Shown one piece after another: positions 16,298 through 25,114 of a stretch of 64,000 nt of DNA. The number at the start of each line of letters is the position of its first letter. Position 1 is the stretch's first letter. The notes under the pieces were generated by a model that did no database searches, was not told the DNA's origin, and saw only the letters and a program-made list of their open reading frames with translations. The stretch comes from Sphingopyxis sp. H073 (GTDB lineage: Bacteria; Pseudomonadota; Alphaproteobacteria; Sphingomonadales; Sphingomonadaceae): contig NZ_LNSG01000001.1 in assembly GCF_001468395.1 (NCBI RefSeq), positions 1 through 64,000 on the forward strand. Reading direction: 5' to 3'. Made by a program: the position numbers and the translations under genes.

Positions 16298-17134
16298 ATG
16301 GACGACGATAGCGAAGCGCCGAAGACAAGCCGCCTGCGGGCGATGCTGCGCGCCCTGCAAACGACGCTTCCGGCGGTGATCGGCGCTGCCGCGCTCACCT
16401 TTCTTTTTGCTGCGGTCATCCCGATGGCATGGGTCGCCGGAATCAGCTGGAATCTTTATCTCGACCGCCTGTCGGACTTGTTCGTGCCACCCGTCGGTAA
16501 CGGCGCGCGGCTCGCGCTTGCCCTCGCCATGTCGGCGATCGCCGCGCTGATTGCAGCTTTCGTCGCGCTGTTGATCAACGAACCCGAGGCCTCGGGTCTC
16601 ACGACGCTGCGCCGCAGAGCCAGCCGGGTGGTCGAGGAAGAGGCGAGCGATTATGTCCCGCCGCGTCGCCGCGCTGACCTGCACCCCGACGATTTGCCGC
16701 GCGCGCCGATCCGCGCTGGTCGCGACCTTCCCGCCGAGGGGCTCGGCGTCTGGGCCGCCCCGACCGAGGCCTCGGCCGAACCCGATCCCTTTCTGAGCCC
16801 CGCCGTTCCCGAGACGGCAGACTGGAGCGAGGTTGACGAGCTGGTGCTCGCCGACCTCGCCCCGGTCGAAATCGACGAGCCCGGTGCTGAACCATGGCTG
16901 CAACCCGTGGCTTCGACCGGCCCCGCGCTTCCCGACCCTGCCGACAATTCGCTCGGCGCGATGGTCGCGCGACTCGAACTCGGTCTGTCGCGCAAGCGCC
17001 TGCCGGCGGCCGCGACGCTTCCGATTCCCGTCAACGATCCGGTGGCGAGCGAAGAGAGCGATGCCGAGATCGATTTCGCGCTCGAGGCGGCGCTAAGCAC
17101 GCTGCAACGGATGAACCGCCAGACGCAGGGCTGA
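16298..17134 (+). CDS. Hypothetical membrane protein with long acidic cytoplasmic tail
   Basis: About 278 residues; I do not recognise a family. Two hydrophobic segments (about residues 22-48 and 70-94) are followed by about 180 residues rich in Asp, Glu, Ala and Pro, with no catalytic motif. GGACGAT before the ATG at 16298 favours this start; a GTG at 16262 in frame is the alternative. The tail looks intrinsically disordered and could be a scaffold. It starts 57 nt after the glycosyltransferase gene and may be cotranscribed with it. Confidence 0.65.
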   Translation: MDDDSEAPKTSRLRAMLRALQTTLPAVIGAAALTFLFAAVIPMAWVAGISWNLYLDRLSDLFVPPVGNGARLALALAMSAIAALIAAFVALLINEPEASGLTTLRRRASRVVEEEASDYVPPRRRADLHPDDLPRAPIRAGRDLPAEGLGVWAAPTEASAEPDPFLSPAVPETADWSEVDELVLADLAPVEIDEPGAEPWLQPVASTGPALPDPADNSLGAMVARLELGLSRKRLPAAATLPIPVNDPVASEESDAEIDFALEAALSTLQRMNRQTQG

Positions 17135-17144
17135 GCGACCGCGT

Positions 17145-17456
17145 TCAATCCTCGACGGTCAATATTTCGACGGTGATTTCGTAGGGGCTGTGTGCCTCGA
17201 CGCTCAGGTCGGCGACGATATGGCCGGGCAAGCGCCATTCGATGGCGGCGAGGCGGTCCTGCAGGGCGCGAGCATCCAGGGACGATCCCGAACACCGAAA
17301 GAGGTGGCGCGCCCCGACGAAATTGGCGCTCGCCCATGGCCGCAATATCGAGTTCCCGAGCGCAAAGCCTTCGCCCAACTCGGCGCCGAGCAGACGGGTC
17401 AGGCGCCGGTGCGGGCAGGCGGGGCGGGTGGGTGCGGTTGGCGACCAGCGGATCAT
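17145..17456 (-). CDS. Hypothetical protein (103 aa), second gene of the S24-divergent pair
   Basis: The protein MIRWSPTAPTRPACPHRRLT... has no recognised domain, signal peptide or membrane helix. The C-terminal half, ending EAHSPYEITVEILTVED, looks beta-strand rich. The start overlaps the upstream gene by 4 nt (17453-17456), so the two are translationally coupled. It is convergent with the membrane protein gene, with 10 nt between stops. Function unknown. Confidence 0.6.
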   Translation of the reverse strand: MIRWSPTAPTRPACPHRRLTRLLGAELGEGFALGNSILRPWASANFVGARHLFRCSGSSLDARALQDRLAAIEWRLPGHIVADLSVEAHSPYEITVEILTVED

Positions 17457-17698
17457 GCGCGCTTCTCCTCACGGAATCGTTGGTCGCCCCGCTTCATCAC
17501 GCGGCCCGCATGAAAGTCGGCACGCCATTTGTTCATGAAATGTTCCACGCGGCAGACCAGGCTGCGACCTGGCGCGCGTCCCCCGCGCAGGTCGCTCACC
17601 AGCCGCGGGTCGTGCGCGGCGGCACGACCGAAGACGCTCGGCGGCATCCGCGATTCGGCCAGGAAAGCCTCGATCCGGTGCAGCAGGCTTCGCTCCAT
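17453..17698 (-). CDS. Small helix-turn-helix-like hypothetical protein
   Basis: The 81-residue protein starts MERSLLHRIEAFLAESRM at an ATG with a strong AGGAGGA site 4 nt upstream. The pattern IEAFLAESRMPPSVFGRAAAHDPRLVSDLRGGR resembles a compact Cro/C1-type HTH in which the second and third helices are kept. It is divergent from an S24 repressor across an operator-like array, so it may be part of the same switch. I cannot assign a function. Confidence 0.65.
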   Translation of the reverse strand: MERSLLHRIEAFLAESRMPPSVFGRAAAHDPRLVSDLRGGRAPGRSLVCRVEHFMNKWRADFHAGRVMKRGDQRFREEKRA

Positions 17699-17740
17699 AG
17701 TTCCTCCTGTTTTCGTCATGCCCCCGGGCGACTCACCCGA

Positions 17741-17813
17741 TAGGATATTTCCTATTTGATGATCATTTTCCTACTTGTCTAGGAAAAATCCTATCGCTAT
17801 AGGCGAAATAGGA
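17741..17813. promoter_or_regulatory. Operator array: TAGGA/TCCTA half-sites between divergent genes
   Basis: Two perfect TAGGA-N4-TCCTA dyads lie at 17741-17754 and 17780-17793, a TTCCTA-N6-TAGGAA dyad at 17768-17785, and a further half-site at 17809-17813. They occupy the 136-bp gap between the two divergent starts and are best explained as binding sites for the adjacent S24 repressor. A -10/-35 pair cannot be picked out confidently. Confidence 0.65.
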
Positions 17814-17834
17814 AGGACCAGTTTCCGGTGACCC

Positions 17835-18503
17835 ATGACTGATTTCGATCTCGACCCGCGCGCCACGCTCGACCGCCTGCTGACCGAGAAGGGCGTCGAT
17901 TATGCGCAGCTCTCGCAACGCATCGGGCGCAACCCCGCCTATATTCAGCAATATATCAAGCGCGGCTCGCCGCGCCGGTTGGCGGAGGAGGATCGCGCAC
18001 GCATCGCCGCTTATCTTGGCGTGTCGGAAGCGCTGCTCGGCGGCCCGGCGCCGCGTGTCGCGGCGCCGGCGCGATCGCGCGGCGGCGACATGGTGCTGGT
18101 GCCGAAGCTCGCGATCGGCGCTTCGGCGGGCGCGGGGGCGAGCGTCGATGGCGAAGCGGTGGAGGGACAGGTCGCTTTCGACCCCAAATGGCTCCGCGAC
18201 CTCGGCGCCGACCCGCGCGCGCTCAGCATCATCCGCGTCGAGGGCGATTCGATGGCCCCGACGCTCAGCGACGGAGACGATATCATGGTCGACGGCGGCG
18301 ACGCCGCGGGTCGGCTGCGCGACGGCATCTATGTGCTGCGGATGGACGATGTGCTGATGGTGAAGCGCGTCGCGCGCGCGCCGGGGCAGGGGCGCGTGTC
18401 GGTGATCAGCGACAACCCGCACTACAAGAGCTGGGACGATTTACCCCTGAACGCGATCCGGCTGGTCGGCCGTGTGGTGTGGACGGGGCGGCGGGTGCGC
18501 TAG
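17835..18503 (+). CDS. XRE/S24-family LexA-like autoproteolytic repressor
   Basis: The 222-residue protein has an N-terminal HTH (residues about 15-65, TEKGVDYAQLSQRIGRNPAYIQQYIKRG) and a C-terminal S24 peptidase domain. The Ser/Lys dyad is Ser139 in VEGDSMAPTL and Lys177 in MVKRV, and a plausible Ala-Gly self-cleavage site lies near residues 97-101 (ASAGAG). Such proteins repress their targets until RecA-linked or other signals trigger self-cleavage. No phage genes are nearby, so this is a stand-alone chromosomal regulator. The dyads upstream probably give autoregulation and control of the divergent pair. Confidence 0.88.
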   Translation: MTDFDLDPRATLDRLLTEKGVDYAQLSQRIGRNPAYIQQYIKRGSPRRLAEEDRARIAAYLGVSEALLGGPAPRVAAPARSRGGDMVLVPKLAIGASAGAGASVDGEAVEGQVAFDPKWLRDLGADPRALSIIRVEGDSMAPTLSDGDDIMVDGGDAAGRLRDGIYVLRMDDVLMVKRVARAPGQGRVSVISDNPHYKSWDDLPLNAIRLVGRVVWTGRRVR

Positions 18504-18527
18504 CTCGATCGACCGACGTCGGTCCGA

Positions 18528-18833
18528 TCAGATCGGCTGCGCCATCGTCGCTTCGATTTCCTGTTCGAGCACTTCGGCCCGCCGACATTGCTCGTCATTG
18601 CCGTCGCGGCATTTTTCGGCCGCCTTGTCGTGTTGGCGTGACAGCTTACCCAGCCGTTCCTCCCGTTCGCGCATCGCGCGGCCCCGATTGCGGTCCGCTT
18701 CGTCCTGGCTCGTCGTCGACCAGTCGGCGACCTGGCCGACCGCCTTGACAGGCGCGGTAACGACCGACTTCACGGCGCCGACGCAGCCGCCGAGCAGAAA
18801 GGCGGACAACAGGGCAAACAGGATGGCGCGCAT
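18528..18833 (-). CDS. Small lipoprotein
   Basis: The 101-residue protein starts MRAILFALLSAFLLGGC; the lipobox LLGGC puts the acylated Cys at residue 17. The mature part is highly charged and helical (DEADRNRGRAMREREERLGKLSRQHDKA), with two cysteines in EKCRDGNDEQC that could form a disulphide. No family is recognised. It is probably anchored in the outer or inner membrane facing the periplasm. The start at 18833 is preferred to 18863 because it gives a proper signal peptide. It is convergent with the S24 repressor gene. Confidence 0.75.
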   Translation of the reverse strand: MRAILFALLSAFLLGGCVGAVKSVVTAPVKAVGQVADWSTTSQDEADRNRGRAMREREERLGKLSRQHDKAAEKCRDGNDEQCRRAEVLEQEIEATMAQPI

Positions 18834-19016
18834 GATTTCCTCCCTTGGGCGACGGGCGTCCATGGCATAGGTGGCCGCGCCTGAACAGCGGATTGCGGTA
18901 AATCGCCGCCTTGTTGCGCTTCCGTGTCACATCACTGAAACAAATGGTTAAATTCGTCTTAACCATGAGTGGCTAGGTCTCGCCCGAGGCAGAGACCGCT
19001 AGCCCGAAGAGAGACG

Positions 19017-20318
19017 ATGAACGCCGTATCGCTTATTCCCGTTCCATCCGGTCTGGAGCCCGCATCGGGTCATGCCGTCGCGATCGGCGCCGATGCATCG
19101 CTGTCCGACGTGATCGAAGCATTTCGCCGCAATCCCGAGCTGCGCCTGCTTGCGATCCTCGACGACCGGCGCGCGCCCGTGGGGATCATCCGCGAGCAGC
19201 GCGTGCGCGAACTGCTCTTTTGCCCTTACTGGTTTTCGCTGATGCAGAATCCGACGATCGGCGGGTCGATCGACTCGATGGTTGACCCCTGCATCACCGC
19301 CGACGTTTCCGAATCGACTGCCAGCCTGCTGCGCCGCGCGTCGGACGCACACGGCCATGACGGGCTGGTCCTCGTCGACGAGGGGCGCTTCGTCGAAACG
19401 CTCGACGGCAGCCAGCTCGCCCGGCTCGCGATGATGCGCGAGATCGAGCTGGCGCGCGAGCGCGCCGACCGCATGGCGTGGGTCGACGAGGCCGGGCGTC
19501 GTTTCCAGCAGGACATCGCCGCGCTCTCCGCAACGCTCTCCGAAACCGCGCGCGAGGTCGAGGGGGTTGCGCAAATCCTGTCCGAGCGCGCCGAACAGAC
19601 CGGCCGTGACGCGCTGTCGGTCGCGGGCGCGACCGCGCAGACGCTGACCGGGCTGCAGGATCTCGGCGATCGCGGTCATGCGCTCGCGGCGAGCATGGCG
19701 CGGATCGTCGACGACGGCACGCGCGCCCGCGCGGTCCGCCACGATGCGCACCAGAAGGTGCGCCACGCCGGCGGCCGCGCGGCGGCGCTGCAGGATGCCA
19801 GCCAGTCGATCGAACAGATGCTGGCGCTGATCATCGACATGGCGAGCCGCACCAACATGCTCGCGCTCAATGCCGGGATCGAGGCGGCCCGTGCCGGTGA
19901 CGCCGGGCGCGGTTTCGCGGTGGTCGCTGCCGAGGTCAAGTCGCTCGCGAACCAGACACGCGCGGCGGCAAGCGACATCACCCCCTATATCGAACGCATC
20001 CGCGAGATCGTCGCGCAGGTCGCCGACGGCTTCCGCGAGGTCGAGCGCGCGATCGACGCGAACAACGACTTCTCGGATACAATCGATCAGGCGATGAGCG
20101 GCCAGAGCGCAACCAGCCTGTCGATCGCGACCTACGTCGAGCAGGCGGTGTTCGCGGGGCGCGAGATCGACAGCCGCGTTCAGTATATCAGCCGCGGCGC
20201 CGCCTCGGTCGGCGAGGGCGCGGCGGCGCTCGGCGAGCTGTCGTCGGACCTCGGCCGCGCGGCGCAATCGCTCCACGAGCGCGCCCGCCAGTTCGTCGAG
20301 AGCGTCGCGGCGGCCTGA
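19017..20318 (+). CDS. Soluble methyl-accepting chemotaxis-type receptor with N-terminal CBS pair
   Basis: About 433 residues and no membrane helix. Residues about 25-155 form two CBS-like repeats ([20 protein letters not shown] and [20 protein letters not shown]), which bind adenine nucleotides in other proteins. The rest is an MCP signalling domain, with the conserved hairpin tip [23 protein letters not shown] that contacts CheA/CheW. This points to a cytoplasmic receptor that senses energy or ligand state. No che genes are in the window. The start at 19017 follows AGAGAG; an in-frame upstream start at 18969 would add 16 residues. Confidence 0.85.
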   Translation: MNAVSLIPVPSGLEPASGHAVAIGADASLSDVIEAFRRNPELRLLAILDDRRAPVGIIREQRVRELLFCPYWFSLMQNPTIGGSIDSMVDPCITADVSESTASLLRRASDAHGHDGLVLVDEGRFVETLDGSQLARLAMMREIELARERADRMAWVDEAGRRFQQDIAALSATLSETAREVEGVAQILSERAEQTGRDALSVAGATAQTLTGLQDLGDRGHALAASMARIVDDGTRARAVRHDAHQKVRHAGGRAAALQDASQSIEQMLALIIDMASRTNMLALNAGIEAARAGDAGRGFAVVAAEVKSLANQTRAAASDITPYIERIREIVAQVADGFREVERAIDANNDFSDTIDQAMSGQSATSLSIATYVEQAVFAGREIDSRVQYISRGAASVGEGAAALGELSSDLGRAAQSLHERARQFVESVAAA

Positions 20319-20405
20319 TTCCAGAGGTTTGCGCTTCCCCGCAAGCATGATAGCTTCGCCCCAGCGCCGGCGGCGCCTGTGGCCGCCGGTGGGGAGGAGG
20401 GTCAT

Positions 20406-21131
20406 ATGACCAATGTGCAAAAGGGCGTGGCCGAATTCATCGGCACCTTTTGGCTCGTCTTCGGCGGGTGCGGCAGCGCGGTGTTGGCGGCTGCCTTTCC
20501 CGACGTCGGGATCGGCCTGCTCGGCGTCTCGCTCGCTTTCGGCCTGACCGTCGTCACCATGGCCTATGCGATCGGCCATATTTCGGGCTGCCACCTCAAT
20601 CCGGCGGTCACCATCGGCCTGTGGGCGGGCGGGCGCTTCGAGGCGCGCGACATTCCGCTTTATGTGTTTGCGCAGCTTCTCGGCGCGATCGTCGCGGCGT
20701 TCCTGCTATTTTATATCGCCAGCGGCAATCCGGCCTATGACCTTGCGACCAACGGCCTCGCCGCCAACGGTTTCGGCGAGGGATCGCCGGGTGGCTATGA
20801 CATCTGGTCGGGGCTGATCATCGAGGTCGTGCTGACCGCGGGCTTCCTGTGGGTGATCATGGGCGCGACCGACGGCCGCGCTCCCGCAGGCTTCGCGCCG
20901 ATCGCGATCGGCCTCGCGCTGACCCTGATCCATCTCATCTCGATCCCGGTCACCAACACGTCGGTGAACCCTGCACGCAGCACCGGCCCGGCGCTCGTCG
21001 TGGGCGGTCTTGCGCTGCAGCAACTCTGGCTCTTCTGGCTCGCGCCGCTGGTCGGCGGGGCGGTGGGCGGGTGGCTCTACCGGCAGGTCGGCGCCGACAG
21101 CTTCCCGAAGCCCAATATAGAGGGCGACTAG
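20406..21131 (+). CDS. aqpZ: Aquaporin Z
   Basis: The 241-residue protein is a six-helix water channel of the inner membrane. Both pore motifs are present, HLNPAVTIG and [12 protein letters not shown]; the Arg after the second NPA forms the selectivity filter, which fits a water-selective AqpZ rather than a glycerol facilitator. The gene begins at ATG 20406 after GGGGAGGAGGG, an extremely strong ribosome site. It stands alone, ending convergently with galU across a GC hairpin. Confidence 0.94.
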   Translation: MTNVQKGVAEFIGTFWLVFGGCGSAVLAAAFPDVGIGLLGVSLAFGLTVVTMAYAIGHISGCHLNPAVTIGLWAGGRFEARDIPLYVFAQLLGAIVAAFLLFYIASGNPAYDLATNGLAANGFGEGSPGGYDIWSGLIIEVVLTAGFLWVIMGATDGRAPAGFAPIAIGLALTLIHLISIPVTNTSVNPARSTGPALVVGGLALQQLWLFWLAPLVGGAVGGWLYRQVGADSFPKPNIEGD

Positions 21132-21141
21132 GAAGGCGAAC

Positions 21142-21162
21142 GGCGGGGGCGGAACCCCCGCC
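21142..21162. terminator. Bidirectional hairpin between aqpZ and galU
   Basis: GGCGGGGG (21142-21149) pairs with CCCCCGCC (21155-21162) around a 5-nt loop, placed exactly between two convergent stops. There is no long T-run. Confidence 0.6.
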
Positions 21163-21165
21163 TGC

Positions 21166-22029
21166 CTATTTGAGCAGGTTGATCGCGAAAGCCCGCACCT
21201 CGTCGGCCATGTCGGGCCGCGCGAGCGCGACCGCCAGATTGGCCTGGATGTAGCCGGCCTTCGACCCGCAGTCGTAACGCGCGCCGTCGAAAGTGACGGC
21301 GTGGAAGGGTTGTGATCCGATCATCGTCGCCATCGCGTCGGTGAGCTGAATTTCGCCGCCCGCGCCCTTTTCTTGGCGTTCGAGCACGCGCATGACCTCG
21401 GGCTGGAGGATGTAGCGGCCCGAGATGATCAGGTTCGACGGCGCCTCGTCGGCCCTCGGCTTCTCGACCAGCCCCTTCACCTCGGTCAACGCGCCGTCGG
21501 CTTTGCCGGGTGCGATCACGCCATAGGAGGAGACTTGCTCCTTCGGCACCTCCAGCACCGAGATCAAATTGCCGCCGACCTTGTAATAGGCGTCGACCAT
21601 CTGCTTCATGCAGCCGGGCGACCCGTGCATGAACTCGTCGGGCAGGAAGATCGCGAAGGGTTCGTCGCCGACGATATCGCGCGCGCACCAGATCGCATGG
21701 CCAAGCCCCATCGGCTCCTGCTGGCGGACATAGGCGCAATTGCCGGGCCCGAGCCGCGTCGGTGCGAGCACCGACAGATCCTTGCCGCGCTCGGACATCG
21801 TCTTTTCGAGCTCGAATGCGATGTCGAAATGATCCTCGATCGCGCTCTTGCCGCGGCCGGTGACGAAGATCATCTGCTCGATCCCCGCTTCGCGCGCCTC
21901 GTCGACCGCATATTGGATCAGCGGCCGGTCGACCACCGGCAGCATTTCCTTCGGGATAGCCTTGGTAGCAGGAAGGAAGCGGGTGCCGAGACCGGCAACG
22001 GGAAAAACGGCTTTACGGATCGGTTTCAT
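21166..22029 (-). CDS. galU: UTP-glucose-1-phosphate uridylyltransferase
   Basis: The 287-residue enzyme makes UDP-glucose from UTP and glucose-1-phosphate for exopolysaccharide and LPS sugars. The N-terminal nucleotide-binding motif AVFPVAGLGTRFLPATKAIPKE is intact, as are FAIFLPDEFMHGS and the later GLVEKPRADEAPSN. Length matches GalU. I start at ATG 22029 (MKPIRKAVFP); a frame to 22089 adds unrelated residues. UDP-glucose feeds the glycan genes elsewhere in the window. Confidence 0.94.
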   Translation of the reverse strand: MKPIRKAVFPVAGLGTRFLPATKAIPKEMLPVVDRPLIQYAVDEAREAGIEQMIFVTGRGKSAIEDHFDIAFELEKTMSERGKDLSVLAPTRLGPGNCAYVRQQEPMGLGHAIWCARDIVGDEPFAIFLPDEFMHGSPGCMKQMVDAYYKVGGNLISVLEVPKEQVSSYGVIAPGKADGALTEVKGLVEKPRADEAPSNLIISGRYILQPEVMRVLERQEKGAGGEIQLTDAMATMIGSQPFHAVTFDGARYDCGSKAGYIQANLAVALARPDMADEVRAFAINLLK

Positions 22030-22103
22030 GCGAGGCCTTCGATTGTTCGCGCGTGGCAATGGAGCGTCCCGGCGCAATCGTCTAGGCAATTATGGTTAAT
22101 ATT

Positions 22104-22607
22104 TCAGGCCGGCGGGGTCACAATCACGACGACGCGACGATTGTCCTGCCGTCCCTCCGCCGTGTCGTTGGGCGACAGCGGGATGGTTTCGCCGCGGCCG
22201 ATGATCTGGTCGGCGTCGAAGCGCATGCCGCTCGTCTGAAGCGCACGCGCCACCGATTGCGCGCGCGCCTGCGACAGCGTCTGGTTGTAGGCAGTGGTGC
22301 CGGTCGAATCGGTGTGACCCTCGACCCGCGCGGTCAGGATGCCCACCGAAACGAGATTCTTCGCCGTCGCTTCCAGAATCGTGACCTGTTCGGGCTTCAG
22401 CGCGCTTTCGTTCGTCGCGAAGAGCAGGCGCTCGTTGATCGTCAGCGTCCAGCCGTCGCCGGTTTCGACGAAACCCTCGGCCTTCAATGTCGCGACCTGC
22501 GCGGGCGTGAAGCCCTTGGGTGCGGGCATCGTCTGGCAGGCGGCGAGCAGCAGCGGCAGCAAGATCAGCACCAGGCTGCGGACGGAATCGGTCAGGGGTA
22601 TGCGCAC
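22104..22607 (-). CDS. yfiB: OmpA-domain outer-membrane lipoprotein, YfiB-like
   Basis: The 167-residue lipoprotein has the lipobox LLAAC (Cys24) and a C-terminal OmpA domain (ATNESALKPEQV, ARVEGHTDSTGTTAYNQTLSQARAQSV, DNRRVVVIV). It lies directly downstream of a YfiN-type diguanylate cyclase (1 nt gap) and a YfiR-type periplasmic protein. In Pseudomonas, YfiB binds peptidoglycan in the outer membrane and, when activated, sequesters YfiR. Context and architecture give the assignment; sequence alone would only say OmpA-family lipoprotein. Confidence 0.85.
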   Translation of the reverse strand: MRIPLTDSVRSLVLILLPLLLAACQTMPAPKGFTPAQVATLKAEGFVETGDGWTLTINERLLFATNESALKPEQVTILEATAKNLVSVGILTARVEGHTDSTGTTAYNQTLSQARAQSVARALQTSGMRFDADQIIGRGETIPLSPNDTAEGRQDNRRVVVIVTPPA

Positions 22608-22608
22608 A

Positions 22609-23853
22609 TCAGGTCTCCGCTTGTCTCTTCTGCGACCGGTTGGTCAGCTTGTCGGCATACATGGCGGTGTCGGCCGCGGTGAGCAGCCCGGCCGCATCGC
22701 CGCCATCGTCGGGATAGACCGCGGCGCCGACGCTGATCGCGAGGCGATAGTCGGCGCCGCCGGGCAAAGCCACGGGTTGCGCGGCGATCTGGCGGATGCG
22801 CGCGGCGATCGCTTCGGCGCCCGCCCCCTCATCGAGCGGATCGACGATCACGACGAATTCGTCGCCGCCGATGCGCGCGGCGAAATCACCGGTGCGGAGC
22901 GTCTCCTTGATCCGCGCCGATAGCGCGACCAGCACCGCGTCGCCCGCCGCGTGACCATGATTGTCGTTCGCCGCCTTGAAATTGTCGGCGTCGATGAACA
23001 GCAGCGCAAAGCGCCCGTCGCGCCGCGCCGCATTCTCGATCCGCGCTGCGAGCTGCTCGTCGAACGCGGCGCGGTTCGGCAGGGCGGTGAGCATGTCGTG
23101 CGAGGCGCGGTGGGCAAGAACCGCATTCTCGCTCTCCATATGTCCCTGCCAGCCCTGAAGCTCGTCGAGCAGCGCGTTGATGTCGCCGCCCAGCCGGTCG
23201 AGCTCGGCGATCCGGAGCGGCTGCACGCGTTTGTCGAACCGGCGGTGCAGCCGGACGTCGTGCGCGACGGTCGCGATCTCGCCGAGCGGCTTGACCAGCT
23301 CATATTCGAAACGGCGTGCGAGGATGATCGTCCCCAGCGCGGTGACGAGCAGGCAACCGAGCCCGGCAAGCGCGCCGATGCGGACATAGTCGATCAGGGT
23401 CGAGCTATCGCCCCAGATCTCGATGCGCCCGATCACCGACCCGTTGCGCCTGATCGGCGTGGAAAAGGGCTGCGGAAAGAACAGGCTGGTCAGCACGGGC
23501 GACGGATCGCCCTTCGGCGACTGCCATTCGTAGAGCGGACGGCCCCGATGATCGAGCACGCGCAGCCGTGCGATCCCCGGGATCCTGCGAAGAGGGTCGA
23601 GCCCCTCGCGCGCCGCCTCGGGGTCGTTGAACACGAGCGCGGGTTCGGCGCCATAGGCGCCGACGCGCGTCGCAAGCTCCATGTTCCGGTCGGCGTAGCT
23701 GCGCAGCGTCGTGATGCCCGCGAGCAGGATCGCGACGCCCGAGAGCGCGACGGCGAACAGGGTGATGCCGAAATGGAACCGCGACAGCAGCTTTTGCAGC
23801 GTCGTGTGCGCCGCGGGGCGGGCGGGGCTGCGGGGTGCGAGCGGGCGGGTCAT
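22609..23853 (-). CDS. yfiN: Membrane diguanylate cyclase, YfiN/TpbB/DgcN-like
   Basis: The 414-residue protein makes c-di-GMP at the inner membrane. It has two membrane helices (about residues 27-50 and 158-179) flanking a periplasmic domain, then a HAMP-like linker, then the GGDEF domain with an intact active site GGDEF (329-333). RTGD (320-323), five residues before it, matches the RxxD product-inhibition I-site. The layout is that of P. aeruginosa YfiN. The ATG at 23853 overlaps the yfiR stop by 4 nt, so YfiR, its inhibitor, is coproduced. Confidence 0.9.
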   Translation of the reverse strand: MTRPLAPRSPARPAAHTTLQKLLSRFHFGITLFAVALSGVAILLAGITTLRSYADRNMELATRVGAYGAEPALVFNDPEAAREGLDPLRRIPGIARLRVLDHRGRPLYEWQSPKGDPSPVLTSLFFPQPFSTPIRRNGSVIGRIEIWGDSSTLIDYVRIGALAGLGCLLVTALGTIILARRFEYELVKPLGEIATVAHDVRLHRRFDKRVQPLRIAELDRLGGDINALLDELQGWQGHMESENAVLAHRASHDMLTALPNRAAFDEQLAARIENAARRDGRFALLFIDADNFKAANDNHGHAAGDAVLVALSARIKETLRTGDFAARIGGDEFVVIVDPLDEGAGAEAIAARIRQIAAQPVALPGGADYRLAISVGAAVYPDDGGDAAGLLTAADTAMYADKLTNRSQKRQAET

Positions 23854-24386
23854 GAGGCGTCCCCGTCGCTGCCGATCTGGAGCACGCGCGGGTCGATGCG
23901 CAGCGGACCACGGCCGATGGCGTCGAGATTGACCGAAAAGCTGACGCCTGGGGCGCGGGCGCGGAGGCAGAACATCGCGCCGAAGCTGCAGCCCGGATCG
24001 TCGTCGGTGATCGTCAGCACCGGGCGGCCGCGCACCCACGCGATCAGGCGCTGCCGGTCGGCGACCGGCATTCTGCCGAGGAACAGGATGTCGCAGCCGC
24101 TGCCGTTGGCGGGCGCGGAAAGGCGTCGCACCGCGATGCTATGTCCGCCCGGCACGGCGGGTGCGATGTGATCGGTCAGTTGCGGCGTGCCCGCGACGCA
24201 CATCGTGCGCGGTGCGCGCGGCAGGTCGGCCGGCCAGCGGGCATAGCTGATGATCCCGCCGACGATCCGGTTGACCCCGGTCGCGACACCGGCGGGGCTG
24301 CCGTCGACGATCGTCTGGCTCGCCGCCTCCATCGCCAGCTGCGGCGCCGCCAGCGACGATCCGACCAGAAGAAGCGAAACAAACAC
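23850..24386 (-). CDS. yfiR: Periplasmic YfiR-family (DUF4154) inhibitor of the diguanylate cyclase
   Basis: About 178 residues, with a signal peptide (MFVSLLLVGSSLAAP) and the DUF4154 pattern: GGIISYARWP, CDILFLGRM, VLTITDDDPG and VSFSVNLDAI. Four cysteines (63, 98, 133, 140) mirror the two disulphides of P. aeruginosa YfiR; the last pair is 7 apart, as there. YfiR binds the periplasmic domain of YfiN and holds it off; oxidative or envelope stress relieves this. A GTG start at 24386 is used, with GAGGGG upstream. Confidence 0.85.
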   Translation of the reverse strand: MFVSLLLVGSSLAAPQLAMEAASQTIVDGSPAGVATGVNRIVGGIISYARWPADLPRAPRTMCVAGTPQLTDHIAPAVPGGHSIAVRRLSAPANGSGCDILFLGRMPVADRQRLIAWVRGRPVLTITDDDPGCSFGAMFCLRARAPGVSFSVNLDAIGRGPLRIDPRVLQIGSDGDAS

Positions 24387-24524
24387 CGACAGCGACCCCT
24401 CACCGCGCCATGGGGCTACCCTGCCCCCGCTGGGCGGGGTCCGCTAGTCTAAACTGCCGCAAAGTCAAGGAAATGTGACGTCATGCGACCATATTGCAAC
24501 AGTCTGCCGCCATTTTGGTTCTTT

Positions 24525-25058
24525 TCAGGCGCGCAGCCGCTCTGCGAACCCTTTGCGCAGCTTGGCGAGCTTGGGCGGAATGACGGCCATGCAATAGGGA
24601 TTGCGCTGGCCTTCGCCGTCCCAATAGGCCTGATGATAATCCTCGGCCGGATACCAGGTCGACGCGGGCTCGATCGTCGTGACGATCGGCGCGGGCCAGT
24701 CGGTTGCGGCGCGCTCGATGCCCGCACGCGCCGCATCCTCCTGTCCCGCGTCGAGCGGGAAGATCGCACTGCGATACTGGGTGCCGATATCGTTGCCCTG
24801 CCGGTTGAGCTGCGTCGGGTCGTGCGTCGCGAAAAAGACGTCGAGCAGATCGGCATAGGAAATGACCGCGGGGTCGAAGCTGATGCGGATCGCCTCGGCA
24901 TGGCCGGTGTCGCCGCCGCACACCTGCTTGTAGGTGGGGTTCGCCGTCGTGCCGCCGATATAGCCGCTTTCGACCTTTTCCACGCCGGCCAGCGACTGGA
25001 AGACCGCCTCGGTGCACCAGAAGCATCCTCCGGCAAAGATCGCGGTTTCACGGGTCAT
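24525..25058 (-). CDS. msrA: Peptide-methionine (S)-S-oxide reductase MsrA
   Basis: The 177-residue enzyme repairs oxidised methionine. The catalytic GCFWC motif has Cys12. Other family marks are [24 protein letters not shown], the [23 protein letters not shown] substrate region, and YHQAYW. No signal peptide is seen, so it acts in the cytoplasm. msrB is not adjacent. The gene stands alone on the minus strand. Confidence 0.96.
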   Translation of the reverse strand: MTRETAIFAGGCFWCTEAVFQSLAGVEKVESGYIGGTTANPTYKQVCGGDTGHAEAIRISFDPAVISYADLLDVFFATHDPTQLNRQGNDIGTQYRSAIFPLDAGQEDAARAGIERAATDWPAPIVTTIEPASTWYPAEDYHQAYWDGEGQRNPYCMAVIPPKLAKLRKGFAERLRA

Positions 25059-25114
25059 GGCATGGTTCCTTTGGTGGGGGGAGGGGATGCGCGGTAAATA
25101 AGGTGCGCCCCATA

